Positions 37,901 through 50,430 of a stretch of 64,000 nt of DNA are shown one piece after another. The notes under the pieces were generated by a model, which made no database searches, had not been told where the DNA came from, and saw only the letters and a list, made by a program, of their open reading frames with translations. Each line of letters opens with the position of its first letter. Position 1 is the first letter of the stretch. A program made the position numbers and the translations under genes. Location: positions 5,770,917 to 5,834,916 of the forward strand of contig NC_034411.1 of the NCBI RefSeq assembly GCF_002078875.1, in the 5' to 3' direction. The DNA is from Numida meleagris. Its lineage: Eukaryota; Chordata; Aves; Galliformes; Numididae.

Positions 37901-39681
37901 GAAACTTTCTGATTAAAATCTCATGCCACAGAACGCTTGTTTGTAATGGTCATTGCAACTTGATAGTGTGACAGTGGTAATATTTTCCATGTTTCCTTTG
38001 TCTTCATTTTCAGTTTGGCTAAATTAGCTAAGGTATCTTTTTATCCACCTTGATGATGTTCACGTAAGGGACAACCACTAGCATGCATTGGGGAAATTTC
38101 CTCTCAAAGAGAGCAACCTCCTGTCTACTGACAGTGCTGACTGCTTTCTTATTGTCTCCTTGCCCTTTTGTATAGAATAAAGCAGTACTGCATAGATGGC
38201 ATAAGACAAGTCTCCCCACACTGGATTACTTGTGTATGACTCTGGCTCCAGCTTCAAAGCACCTCTCCTCTTTGCAGTTTCTGTAGTTATGTTGGGATGG
38301 TGAAACCTGAACACCTGAAAGAAGGCAAGTTACAGAATATGAATCTTGCTTACATTAAAAAGCCAGTATTGGCTGAGTATATTAAGGCAAAGGTGTAGAG
38401 ATTTAATCTATATTTCAGCTATATAGCTTCTAAATTAATGCTTAATCGCAAATAAAATAGCATCTATTAGTAGATCTGTTAGTCTAAATCTGATCTCTAT
38501 CATAGTTCAGTGCTTAGTGCCACATTGAACATCAGACAGTGACTGGTGAAAACTTGGTATCAGTATCACTGGTCAATGCTGTATAACACTAGTTGTAATT
38601 TAAAACTATGGAGTATTCATGTGACATAAATGAACACAAAGTTCACATATGGCATTGTCTGGAGTGAAAGGAGAGAGTGGTTTTTTGTTGTGTTGTTTTT
38701 TCTCCCCTATCGTTTATATTTGATTTTTTTTTTTTGTGAATTTAAATGTGTTGTGAAGCACTTTCTCATTGTTTAACTGCAGACAGCTAAGCTGTGTCAA
38801 CAGAGCTGAGTTCTTCCGTTCTAGTTTATGATCTGACCCTCTGCATGAATTTTAAAGCCTCAGTTTTCAATTTCTAATTCATTCCTTTCCTATGAATCTG
38901 AAGGAGTCAGAACATGTCTCAGTAGCTTATGCATAAAGATTAAGGTTGTGTATAGGACACACAGAGAATGATCAGATAATCACCTTACAGATCTAGTTTG
39001 CAACAGCACAGGATCTTGTGGTGATTGATATCCAAAGCTTACATTGTCAATTTATAAAGGTAACACTGGTTAACATTTTGAGATGTACTCAGTGCACGTG
39101 TGCTCTCATAAAGCGTTGTGGTCATGCAGTCATATAAGCAATGACAGTGCTCTCTACGTTACTTCTAAGTAGCAGTGGCAGTTGATTTCTAAGTGAAATT
39201 TGGAAGTGAAATTCAGTCAGTGCGGTATTCTTCAGCTGAAACCAGCTAACTTATTCCAGAGGCGTATAGCAGGGATCTGTCTCCAAGGCTTTGTAATTGC
39301 TTTCCATTTTCTGTTAGCCTTTGTTTAATATTCATCTAGACCAGTGATATTAAGAAGCGTGTATCTCTAGCAGAACATTTAATTTTCTTATCACTGGACA
39401 GGATATAGATTCTGATACTGGAATGAGATGATCTTCTTTCAGGAGATTGTGAAATATTGCTTTGCCCCTATATCACCAGGTAGCAGGAGCAGTCTCATGA
39501 AATAAGCACTATCTCTCATGCCTGAGGTTAATTGAGGAAGACATTTAATTGCTTTTCTATAGACGAATAGGATGGCTGTGCCTTTTTATTTTTTAAAGAT
39601 CGTGGTCAATTTATTGAATACTTTGGTTCTTTGGTACCAAAGCCGATGAAAACAATTCTTTATTTCTTTAAGAATATCTAT

Positions 39682-39701
39682 TATATATATATATATATAT
39701 A
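39682..39701. repeat. (TA)n microsatellite
   Basis: About ten TA units in AT-rich flanks. Likely length-polymorphic. No linked gene was seen. Confidence 0.9.
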
Positions 39702-40729
39702 AATCAAACTTTACTGCATCTATTCTACTTGATAATGAGGGGGGCTACAAAATAAATGGAAATGTTTTGACATTTATATCTTTTTAGAAGAATTGATTCT
39801 GGAGTTTCAGCATAAAGCAACTTTTACATCCCTTGTCTTTATATTTTGTTCTTAGTACTGGAGAGATCTTGGGTCTTCTGGGTGTCATTGTTCTAAGTCC
39901 TTACAGGTGCCACTTTGTGAAACAACTGTGTAACTGGTACTTGGTGAACAGCTGTGACAAAGCTGCTCCTTTCCTACCACAAGCTAAAAAGGGAATTTAG
40001 GAAAACATAAGTTCCAGGCTTAGCAAATCAAGTTGTGAAACCACAGGTTTTCTTAGTGGTCCAGGCAGAGATGATTCTGAAGAAAGCTGTCATAATTACC
40101 ATTGGCAAGTATGACTCCCAGCACAGCTCAAACTGCTGTTAGAGTATTTTCTATCTATTCTAGTTGTTTGTGTTGCTAAAAGGCCAGACACTTCCTAGGC
40201 AGGCTGACTTAAACCAGTGTCTGAGCTTTATCTACTAGATCTCATGTTGTGGGTCACATGAGAGCTACAAGAGGTGGTTTGCAAAACTCTGGAGTAATAC
40301 ACGTTTCAGCTTATGCAGATTTTGCCTTTGAGGATTATTTATAGAGAAGAGTTTAGCAATACAGAGCATAAATAAATAACGTAATGATACTAATAATGGA
40401 GTTGCTCAGACATTGATTACAGCTTCATTAAGCAAGATTACTCACTGTGATCTCTGCACTACAAGTTAGGTTTTGACAACTTGACCTGTTCTCTATTTTA
40501 ATTTAGTGAATTAGAAAAATAAATTGCTAAAGCAGAATACTTTAAAAAAAATTCTAACAACTAGTAAAATACTTATTAAAAATTATAAAAAAAATTATCC
40601 TCATTTCTCTGGCTCGTTCAACATAGGCAAGCTCATGTAAAATATTTTTGAAGGGGGTTATTTTTATATTAAAAACTCAAGGAGTCTTCATTTCTCTTCT
40701 TTCCCTTTTAATTTCCAAGTCATAAGAAA

Positions 40730-40965
40730 TCATAGAATCACCAAGGTAGGAAGAAACCTCCAAGATCATCCAGTCCAACTGTCCACCTACCACCCGTGTT
40801 TCCCCACTAAGCCTTGTTCCTTAGTAGTACATCTCCATGGTTCTTGAACAGCTCCAGGGATGGTGACTCCAACACCTCCCTGGGCAGCCTGTGCCAGTGC
40901 CTCACCGCTCTTTCAGAGAAGAATTTTTTTCCTAATACCCAGCCTGAAATCTCTCCAAATCACAG
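40730..40965 (-). mobile_element. CR1 LINE 3' end fragment
   Basis: The plus strand begins CATAGAATCACCAAGGTAGG, the reverse of a CR1 terminus, followed by the CCTCCAAGATCATCCAGTCC block. The next 180 bases match the 3' end of CR1 ORF2 and UTR (CAGGGATGGTGACTCCAACA and TGGGCAGCCTGTGCCAGTGC blocks). The similarity fades near 40965. It starts like the short copy at 55477, so both probably belong to one subfamily. 5'-truncated and non-coding. Confidence 0.92.
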
Positions 40966-43566
40966 TTCTTTTTTACAAGGTCTAGTAGTCAGCTCTGGAA
41001 TTATTTCGAAGGAACTCTATGCTTTATAGAGATCTACTTACAAACAGAACCAGAGATGCAGCTCTTCTGTAACAGCAAATGCTGTTTCAAAGTGGAATTT
41101 GCCAGCATGTGTAATAAATTAACCTGAAAATGAATGCTTTAAACAGAAATCAACATTTGAGCAATGTAGTTTCTAAAAGTTTCTAAAACTTCTGGATTAT
41201 GTCACAGACCATAAGTGTGACCAGAAAGCTGGCATTTGTTAAACAGAGCAGAATCACAGCAATAGCTGCTGTGCTTCTACTAAAACAGGGCTCAGCTTTA
41301 TAAAATGTACATGCCTTTTTGCAAATGATGGGGCTGATTTTCAAACTGAGAAAAATATATATGGGTGACGTGGTTTTTTTTTCATGTGATCCAAGTGGCA
41401 GCTTCTCTTATAGAGGTCAATTCCTTAGGTTGGATGATATGGTTACCATATTAACTCCAAAGAGGAGTGCTTAAAACAAATCTTTATTCATTGTATCATT
41501 TAGAACTTAGTGTTATTTTCTCAAGTTGGAGTCCTAATTTTAGGCTACCTTATCTCGTACTAAGTAGTATCCTTTCCCTATCCCTTTCCCTTTTACATTT
41601 AACATGAGCTAGATTTGTAGTCTGTTACTGCATAGGAAAAAACTATCCATCTTCAATTATATGATTGAGTAAATTGTATTTCTATGAAATTTGAGAGCAA
41701 AAGTGAAAAATATGACATAAGGTAAGAATAAAATCATGAATCTGATTTTTTTTCCATTCCTTTTAACCCCAGTCATTAAATGCATGGCCTTGAATAACTT
41801 GGAGAAATTTAACTTTTTTTTGATATGTTTAGTTAAACTTGTTTTACCGTAACAGTCTAGTGTTAATTGTTTTTCCAGAAAGTAGCCAGAAAAGCCATAC
41901 TGTGTCTCAGTGAGAGTAGATTCACAGTGTCAGTCAAATGCTGTCACTCCGAGCTGCTCTTTATTTATGATATTCTATCTGCTTTTCCACTGTACTGGCC
42001 CTTGGTATGTCAGCTGGGTATCAAATTGTTGCATTAATAGAAAAACAGTAGTAAGAAATACTAGCACAAAGGTGATAAACACCTCCACACGAACTACCCT
42101 CAGCATTAATCACTTTGGGTGTGTGAGAAACAGCGCACTCAAATGTTCCTGAAATAATCATACTCTGCCTCCAGCTTTTTAAAAATAGCCCCCCAAACAT
42201 GCATAAACATCAGATGTTGTGAAACAGACCTCCCTTGCTAACTGTTTGTAGTTCTAATTAACAGATTTACACAGTTAAGTCACTTGAATGCCTCCTAGCA
42301 TTGTGTATTGTTTATAAATGTGTGTTGTCAGATGTATGGATAAACCTTTTTCTCACGTTATCAGCATTTCCTCTTTTTCATCTGCTGTGACAGAAGTAGA
42401 AGTTTTCATTATTTTTGTTAGATTCATTACAACAGACTGAGCCATAAAGTTCCAGGGCAAATACATCACTTAAAGCAGGCAGAACACCTGTTATTCTTAA
42501 AGACTCCAGAGTGGAGAATTTTCAGTCTCAAGATGATGGGGAAATCTTCAGTAAGTTCCTTTTATCTCTTTGTCAAAGCTGGAATCCACTGAACATGCAG
42601 AGTAGAGCAGTGGCCTTCTTATCGTTCCTCTTCCCTCTTGCAGAAGCATATTTCACAGTAACTTAGAGTAACTGCTTTGGTATGCCTGAAGCATATGTCT
42701 GGGGCCTGTACACAATGTCTAAAGGATGAATAAAAGATACTTGAGTCTTCCTTCATTGGGCTTGGCATTCTGACCAGGCGAAACTGGCTTTCTGTGTCAG
42801 TAGCAGTTCTTCTAGAGAATATCTGAACCAGACACATGGTACCAAGAACAATGGAATCGACCACATCCCAACACTGGTGAGTTTTTGTCATATTTATTTT
42901 GCTTTTTATCTATTCTGCATGTTATGGGAGGCTTTCTTTAGACCCATGGGTTATTTTTGGAGTTTGCCCAAGTTTTGAGCTTTTCTTCGCAAGAAACAAA
43001 TTGAATTTTTTACATTGGCTCTTATCTGCAAGAGCTTCATCTTGAAATTGGCCACAAGATATTGTGAGATAAAGTGGAAACCCTGAAGTCTACAGTGACA
43101 AGTATTTTATCTATGTCCTTCCACATTTAGATCAGATTTGTTAACTGTGACCATCTCAGTCTCCTAGAATCCCTAATTTACTTATATACTTATTTTGTTC
43201 GTCTCTTTTGACCAAAGTTCGTACTTACTCAATGCCATTTTTCCCCTTCTATGTTTTCTAGCCTTATACTGCATTCAGTCCTGTGGTTAGATGTATATTT
43301 ATACATTTCAGTTTGTAGTAGGACTCTTCAGCTTAACCTATGTACCATGAGAAGTCTGGCCCTCTTGCTCGGTCTCTTCAGTGTTGTTAAATACAAATCT
43401 AATGGGTCAGCTAATGGGTTGTTTGATGCACACAGTGGTGCAGAAGACTTTGGTTAGGGAAGGCAAACAAAACTGTCACGGAAAGCATTATTAACTGCTT
43501 TTGAGAGTTTCTCACATCAGTTTGTAATGGGCTGCCTGAAGTCACCTTGTTCTCTCAAAAGACAGA
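40966..43566. other. Unique sequence; one exon-like unit at 42644-42876
   Basis: About 2.6 kb, AT-rich. A pyrimidine-rich acceptor (CCTCTTCCCTCTTGCAG, ending at 42643) and a donor-like ACTG/GTGAGT (42873-42882) bracket 233 bases that have stops in all three plus frames. This could be a non-coding exon or chance. A 90-codon minus-strand frame crosses the same bases without a recognisable domain. Nothing else was identified. Confidence 0.5.
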
Positions 43567-44565
43567 TCATAAAATCATGGAATCACAGAATAGCCTGAGT
43601 TGGAAACTACCTTATCTATTTCCAACCTCCCTGCAGGATTGGCAACAACTAGATTGGGTTACCCAGAGCCACATCCAACTTGATCTTGAATGCCTCCAGG
43701 GATTGGGCATTCATAGCTTCTCTAGGCAGCTTGTGGCAGTGCTTCACCACCCTCTGAATAAAGAATTTATTCCTAATATCTAACCTAAATCTCTCCACTT
43801 CTAGTTTAAAGCCCTTCCCCCTTGTCTTATCATCATCAGACCATGTAAAAAGTTAGTCTCTATCTTCTTTATAAGCTCCTTCTAAGTACTGAAAGGCTGC
43901 AATCAGATTTCCTCTTCTCTTCTGTCTCAGCCTTTCTTCATAGGAGCAGTGCTCCAGCCCTCTGATCATCTTTGTGGCCTCCTCTGGACCTGCTCCAACA
44001 GCTCTATGTTTTTCCTGTGCTAGGGGACCCAGATTTGAATACGGTACTGCAGATGGGGCATTACGAGGACAGAGTAGAAGGGAACAATCTTTTCCCTCAT
44101 CCTGCAGCCACCCTTCTTTTGAGTGCAGCCCAGGATGCAGTTGGCCTTCTAGGCTGCAAGCACACACTGCTAGCTCATGCCAAACTTTTTGTCCACCATT
44201 ACTCCCAAGTCCTTCTCTGCAGGGCTGCTCTCAATGAGTTCTTCTCCCGCTCTGCATACATACCTGGGATTGCCCCAAACCAAGAGCAGCACCTTGCACA
44301 TGGCCTTGTTGAACCTCACGATGTTCATTTGGGCACAGTTTTCAAGCTTGCCCAAGTCCCTCTGGATGGCATCCCTTCCTTCTTTTGTATCAACTGCACC
44401 ACTCATCTTGGTGTGATCAGCAAACTTGCTGAAGGTGAACTCAACCCTCTGACTGTGACCATCCAACCAATTCCTTACCCACCATATTGTCCAACCATTA
44501 AATCCGTTTCTCTTCAGCTTGGAAATAAGAATGTTATATAGGACCATGTTAAAGGCTAAGATGAG
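43567..44565 (-). pseudogene. CR1 LINE fragment with deleted motif B (minus strand)
   Basis: Minus-strand CR1 of about 1 kb with a degraded terminus at the left (CATAAAATCATGGAATCACA on the plus strand). The minus-strand frame 44170-44631 enters CR1 near KRNGFNGW (about 44520) and reads WLDGHSQRV, then directly [17 protein letters not shown]. The usual intervening block of roughly 45 residues, including the GVPQG motif, is missing, and the catalytic FADD reads FADH. The next frame, 43853-44167, carries ATKMIRGLEHCSYEERLRQK and the beginning of the C-terminal part, ending early. It lacks RT motif A. Inactive. Confidence 0.92.
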
Positions 44566-47459
44566 ACAAGATCTTTTTCTTTCTTTTATTCTATGGCTGT
44601 AGAACTGACTGAAGGTTACAAACCTAACCAAAGCTTACTGTTCTTAGAGTAGTACTGCAGAAGCTGTGGATGTGAGGTACCCAAAAATCCCATAAAGTGC
44701 ATACTTGTTACTCATTCCTTAGCTGTCAGGTGGAGGCTGTCAGTCTCTCTTGTGATGCTGACATACACCTCCTAGGAGCTAGAGTCACGCTGCTCAAACT
44801 TCCCCTCATGCCTTGTCACTGAGCAGCCATCCTGATAAAGGCTTTCAATCACTGTCAGTCAGGCTTGGATTTAGAGGCGAAAACCTCTGCTGTCTATCAG
44901 GTTATTTTTATAACAAGAGCAGCAGAGATGAAATAAGGACCTGCTCTTCCATTTGCCTTTCCCACAGCTTCTTGCAGCTTTGATTGCATGTTGATTGAAT
45001 GTGGACTACCTATTCTCATCCCAGCTCCTCCCTGGAGTGGTGCTGCCCAGGGATGCTCTTCTCACACTGCTGCTGTTATAGTCAGCCTCAACAGCAGTGA
45101 ATCCCTGACATACCCAGCAAGTGATGCCTTTAATCATTGAAAGATGATATAAAGAGTCATCAAGAGGGAAACACTTTACAGCATTCTCTTATTTGAGTTT
45201 GAATTGTGTTGGTCCAGCAATATTATAGGACTCAATCTTTGAAAGCCACCTATAGTTGTTTGTTTACCTGCTTGCCTCTGCACACAGGTACCCCAAATGG
45301 TTTACCAAGGGCAAGAGACATCTCCTTCAACAACTAAAGTGGACAGAAGTAGCGTTGTACTCCTCCAGCACCTGAAAAATACATATAGGGAGAATAAGCT
45401 ATTGTTAACCCAGAATTCTTTTTAGTAGATTGCATGAATCCTTTCACATCATTCAAGAATGATATATTTTGCTTAAGCTTTTGACTTTTTTAAGTTGAGA
45501 TATTACTGTCAATAAAAGATGGATTATTTTTTTAACTCACTTTCTACCAGTGGCAGCAACAGCCACCAACATTTTAGGAAAGCCTGTGTTTGGCCGTCAT
45601 GTAACAGGACTTACCTCTAAGAACTGAAATGATACTCATGTTTTGCTTAAAAGCTAATCAAAATTGCAGCAGACAATGTTTAAAATGAGATTTATTATGA
45701 CGTTTTGCTAAACAGCAGATGTGTTTTTGCTCAAGCATGTAAATGTCAAGGAGCTGAGCACCTAGCAACCAGTTTGCAAGATATTTTCAGCATGCAGGGA
45801 AGGTTCATGAAGCCTTTTGGCAGATGTACATTCCTTAGTGCTCAGTAAGTGTCCTAGCCGTAGCCTTGTCAGCTAAACTCACCTTTTGCTTAATTAACGA
45901 TCCACCTAGGAAACAATATTGCAGTATTACAGGTGTTCTCCAACCAGATGTTTTCTAGCTAGCCGAGGTCTCTGAAACCATTCTAGAGAACTTAGGGAGG
46001 GTGGTGAGTTAGCAACCTTTTGATATTAAATCACTATATCATATTATGAATGAAGATCTAATGGTCGTTCAGTCCATTCTTCTCTACAAAGGCAGGATTT
46101 GTGTCTCTCTCCTAACAAGGGTTTCTTTCTCCCATTTCTAATAAAAATAAACCAAAAAATCCCCACAAAAATATTTTTTCCCTTGTGTAGATTTAATCCT
46201 GCTCATTTTGCCTGTATTCCCTATGGGCATGGAGACCACTGAGGACTGCAAGAGCTGCTGTTGTAATCCGGAGCAAAGGTTTGTTTAACACAGCAATCTG
46301 CTTCCAACAGCAGTCAAAGCCATGTATACATGATACTACTATAGAGAAAAAAAAAAAAAGCATGGCCAGATCCATTTTCTCTCACAGGATTTTCTGAGCC
46401 AGTTGTGATTTCTCCCGTCAGCAAATTGCAACAGATTGTTCTTCCAAGTTCTTGGTTTGATTTTTCTCTCATTGCAACTGTTTGTTCTTTACTTGAATGC
46501 ATTTACATATTGTGTCCCTTTCCAGATGACTCCTCTGTAGGCTGAACATTAATTTCATCTTCTTTCAGAGGTAATATCTTCTAGAATTCTGATCATTTTC
46601 TACTTGATCCATGCCTTTTTGATGACATAGTTTCTTTCACTGATCATATTATATCAATCAAGCATTCACCCATGTTGAATATTAACTTCATGCTCCACTT
46701 GTGTTTTATGTTGATCTCATTATTAACATGCTGCATTTTCTGGGAAGCATGGTCTGCTACAGATAGCCTAATCAGAATTTTTGGCTATGATCTAAGCAGG
46801 ATCTGCAATTTGCTTTTGAAGATGCTTCCATTCTTGTCATACTAAATGGCATACAAAGGCAGTCACTCCTCAGATGGCTATGTTTGAAATCAGTAACCAT
46901 GGAGAATATTTATACATCTCCCTCTGCATCAGAGACCCATTCTCACTGAGGTTATTGTTAGCAAGCCCTGACAATACTGGCAGTAGCCTTAACTTATGCT
47001 GAAAATGACCTTTTCTTCTGGACGAGGCAAAAGGTTTTTCTTGGCTACAAATTCTGTCCTGTCCCTGAAGGTCTGTAATTGATGCTATTCCTTCTAATGT
47101 AGAAGGAAGAGCTTGTGCTTTTCCAACCCTCCTGTCAAGTAAGTGGTGTGTGTTCTACAGGTGATGTGTCCAGCACAGAAGTATCAGTGTATGAGTGCAT
47201 TGCAGTGCACTTAGTGCTGTGGCTAAAATAGTAAGGAGGGGGTACTCTACAATAACTGGTCTCCTCCTCACTTTTATACTTATGTGTTTCTTTGTGGGGT
47301 TGTTTTATGAGTCTCCAGATAGGAGAATGATATATACATAACAGAATTGAAATGTCTGACTTCTGCTTCGATTCCTGAGCATCCATTGAGGAAATCAGTG
47401 TTAGACTTCTGTGTCATAATGGACAGATCCTTGGAAGTGTCTGCCAGATACTTTATGTT
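44566..47459. other. Unique sequence without a recognised gene
   Basis: About 2.9 kb. No exon or repeat recognised apart from an A13 tract at 46347-46359. A donor-like sequence on the minus strand (AAAAGGTGAGTTTAG, near 45878-45892) has no convincing exon beside it. Confidence 0.55.
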
Positions 47460-47808
47460 AGACAAGGCTGAGGGGAGATCTCATGGCAGCCTACAGCTCC
47501 TCACAGGGAGCAAAGGTACAGTGCTGATCTCTGCTCTCTGATGACAGTAACAGGAGCTGAGGGAATGGCATGGAGCTGTGTCAGAGGAAGATACTAGAAA
47601 AAGGTTCTTCACCAGAAGGTGGTGGGCATGGAACAGGCTCCCCAGGGCAATGGTCACAGGCCCAAGCTGACAGAATTCTAAGAGCATTTGGACAACACTC
47701 TCAGATGTAGTTTGAACTTTGGGTTTTCTTGTGTGGAGCTAGGAGTTTGATCTGATGATCTTTGTGGATCCCTTCCGACTCCAGATACTTGATGAATTGA
47801 TACTCTGG
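47460..47808 (+). mobile_element. Old, highly diverged CR1 LINE 3' end
   Basis: Plus-strand CR1 recognised by order of blocks: GGCTGAGGGGAGATCTCATG, a CTACAGCTCCTCACAGGGAG block, then AGGTTCTTCACCAGAAGGTG, then ATGGAACAGGCTCCCCAGGG, and the tail TTTGTGGATCCCTTCCGACT with degraded octamers to about 47808. About 350 bases. No usable frame remains. Divergence is higher than in the other copies, suggesting an older subfamily. Confidence 0.85.
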
Positions 47809-49550
47809 TATTATATGAGGGCTACAGTTGCAAATCATACTTGCTCATGGATAGCGGCCAAGTAGACTTGAAGGGGAAATTCAAACAACTGCAGCATTAT
47901 TTGAAGAAAGGTAGGTCTAGCTAATTCCAAGTGAGCACAAAAATACTTTGGATTTTTTCTCCTTTCACTAAAAGAACTGTGCTGTTCTTTGCAGGAGAAA
48001 TACACAAAAGGTGATAGCTCTTAGTGGTACAGTGATGGAAGGATGGAATGACAGGGACTGTGGGCTCTGTCCTGGATATTGTTGAGTGTTCTGTTTTTGT
48101 CCTTGAGAGTATCTGAAATGTGAATTTGTCAATAAAATTACTCTGATCTGTGAGTGTTTTTTGCTATTAGAACACAGTGTTCAGTGTCTCAAAGAGCAGG
48201 GACCTCTCTGAATATCTGTATAACAGAGAAAGCTTTGCATGTGAGAGGAATGCAGTGATGTGAAAGCAGGAGGATCCACACATCCTTCTTCTAAGTGGAT
48301 GCATAATTTAGTGGTTTGTGGTCTGCTGCTTTTTCAACAGCTGGCTGGTTTAATATGATACTTCTGTTCAGAGCTGTGAGCAGACTGTCCAGTCACATGT
48401 GTCTGAGAGGGATTTTTTAAAAATAAAGATTGCAGCTGTTGGAAGAAAAAAATGCGCTGCTTCCTTTTCAACTCCCTTCATAACCCTGCCCAAATGAAAC
48501 CAGCAGTTGGAAAGCTCGAACTTGGTACCAGATACAAAATGTTGGCATTATTCTGATTGCTGACAAAATCTTGCTCCTCAGCAAGCTGCAGCATTTTCCT
48601 CTCACAGTGCAAATCAATTGGTAGAAAGGAGGGTGGTAAATACAACAGTTCTGTAGGTCCTAATCTCCAGCAAGCATTCTATACTGGCTCTGACAGCCAT
48701 GCCAGCAGCTGAGAGTCTGTCCTGGAGGACAGAAACTCTATATCACTATTCCTTTCAATCCAAATCTTATTAGCTTTCATTTGCAGAGAGGTTGCCCTGA
48801 CATGGCGAAGATTGTGTGCTGTATTTTTCAGATGCTGTTACTGCACAGCAGCTGAGTTGGCCAATGTATCTTTAATTTCCTTTTGGCATCCAGCCTGAGG
48901 GAACATGAAATGAGCAATTTCCTCAGACGTAGTATCAGTAGAAAATTCATCTTGTCCCCAGCCTGCTACGTGATCTAAACAGAGGACAGTATGATTCTCA
49001 GCTTTGATACTCTGAAACAGAAACTGGAATATCAAATCAGCCTCAGTACTTGGATGGCTGTACTTCCCCCATAGGGCATTTCCAGTGATACAATTGATTC
49101 CTTATCCTGACATTTTTCTAGATTTTCCTTATAATGTAGCTATCAGTAGTTTGTTTACAAAGTACTGTATAGTCTACCAAAATTGTTGAAATGCTTTATT
49201 TCATGTTAAAGAGAGAGAGTCTGGAAAACAAAGCAAACCCAGGGAGGATGGTGTTATATTTGGGGGGTTTTAGAGTCAGCTCCACCATTATTATTTAACC
49301 TTCTTAGTTTCTAATCTTGATCTTTCTGAAATCACACATTTTTCTCTCAATGTTTACTTTATTTACTTTGCCTATTACTAAATTTTAGTGGGTTTTTAAT
49401 CTGACTCTTCTTATCTTTATCACTCTCTATTCCCAGTTCCTAGCTTCTTCAAAGATTGATTTTTTTTTTTTCAAAACCATCCCTCACCCTCAATTCTTCC
49501 TGCTATTCTTGTGATGGAAAGCTGCATATACATTGTGATGCCTTGGGTAG
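47809..49550. other. Unique sequence without a recognised gene
   Basis: About 1.7 kb between two plus-strand CR1 fragments. It contains a T12 tract at 49460-49471. No exon or RNA gene recognised. Confidence 0.55.
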
Positions 49551-50430
49551 GTTGCTGATGTTACAGAGCTAGAAGGATTGGCTGACACACTGGAAGGCTG
49601 TGCTGCCATTCAGCAAGATCTGGACAGACTAGGGAGCTGGGCAGAGAGGAACCTGATGAGGTGCAACAAGAGCAAGTGTAGAGTATGTGCACCCAGGGAG
49701 GAATAACCCCGTGCATCAGTTCAGGTTAGGGGCTGACCTGTTGGAGAGAAGCTCTGCGAAGAAGGACCTGGGTGTTCTGGGGGACAGCAGGTTGGCCATG
49801 AGCCAGCAGAGTGCCCTTTTGGCCGAGAAGGGCAATGGTACCTTGGGGTGCATTACAAAGAGCGTGGCCAGCAGGGTGAGGCAGGTGATTCTCCTCCTCT
49901 ACTCTGCCCTGGTGAGGCCACATCTGGAGTCCTGCGTTCAGCTGTGGGCTCCCCAGTTCAAAACAGACAGGGATCTCCTAGAAGGAGTGCAGCAGAGGGC
50001 CAGAAAGATGATGAAGGGCCTGGAGCATCTCCTGTGTGTGGAAAGGCTGGGAGTCCTGGGACTGTTCAACCTGGTAAAGAGAAGGCTGAGAGGGGCTTTC
50101 ATAGCTGTTTAAAAATTTATAAAGTACAGGAATCAAGTTGATGAGAGTGGACTTGTCTGCATGGTGAGCAACAATAGAAAAAGGAGCAACAGGCAAAAAC
50201 TGGATCATGGGAAGTTCCATACTAACACCAGGAAGAGCTGCTTTGCTGTCAGAGTGACAGAGCACTGGAACAGGCTGCCCAGAGAGGTGGTGGAGTCTTC
50301 TTCTATGGAGATATTCAAGACCTGTTTGGACGCCTACCTGTACGACCTGTTGTAGAGAACCTGCTTTAGCATGGAGATTGACTCGATGATCTCTTGAGGT
50401 CCCTACCAGCCCTCGAAGTCTGTGGTCTGT
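49551..50430 (+). pseudogene. CR1 LINE fragment, RT C-terminal part through 3' tail
   Basis: Plus-strand CR1 that begins within the catalytic box (GCTGATG, then a degraded second aspartate codon) and runs to the 3' end. A frame of 141 codons (49687-50112) is still open and carries NNPVHQFRLGADLLE, MSQQSALLAEKGNG, VRPHLESCVQLWAPQFK and KGLEHLL blocks, ending at KRRLRGAF. A second frame (50161-50355) carries the RQKLDHGKFHTNTRKSC and EHWNRLPREVVE blocks. The tail GATGATCTCTTGAGGTCCCT with eroded octamers ends near 50430. One extra base near 49681-49690 shifts the frame at the same site as in the copy at 7862. 5'-truncated and inactive. Confidence 0.93.

Larger units (their letters stand above)
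28871..40729. other. Unique sequence without a recognised gene
   Basis: About 11.9 kb, the longest stretch without CR1. It contains a T13 tract (28946-28958), an exact 12-bp tandem duplication (33049-33072), copy B of an unclassified repeat (33291-33517), an A17 tract (34914-34930) and a TA dinucleotide repeat (39682-39701). A 127-codon frame at 33250-33633 is T-rich and overlaps the repeat; its hydrophobic composition follows from base content and is not evidence of a membrane protein. Two stretches (31080-31260 and 35190-35440) resemble conserved non-coding elements in word content. Confidence 0.55.
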
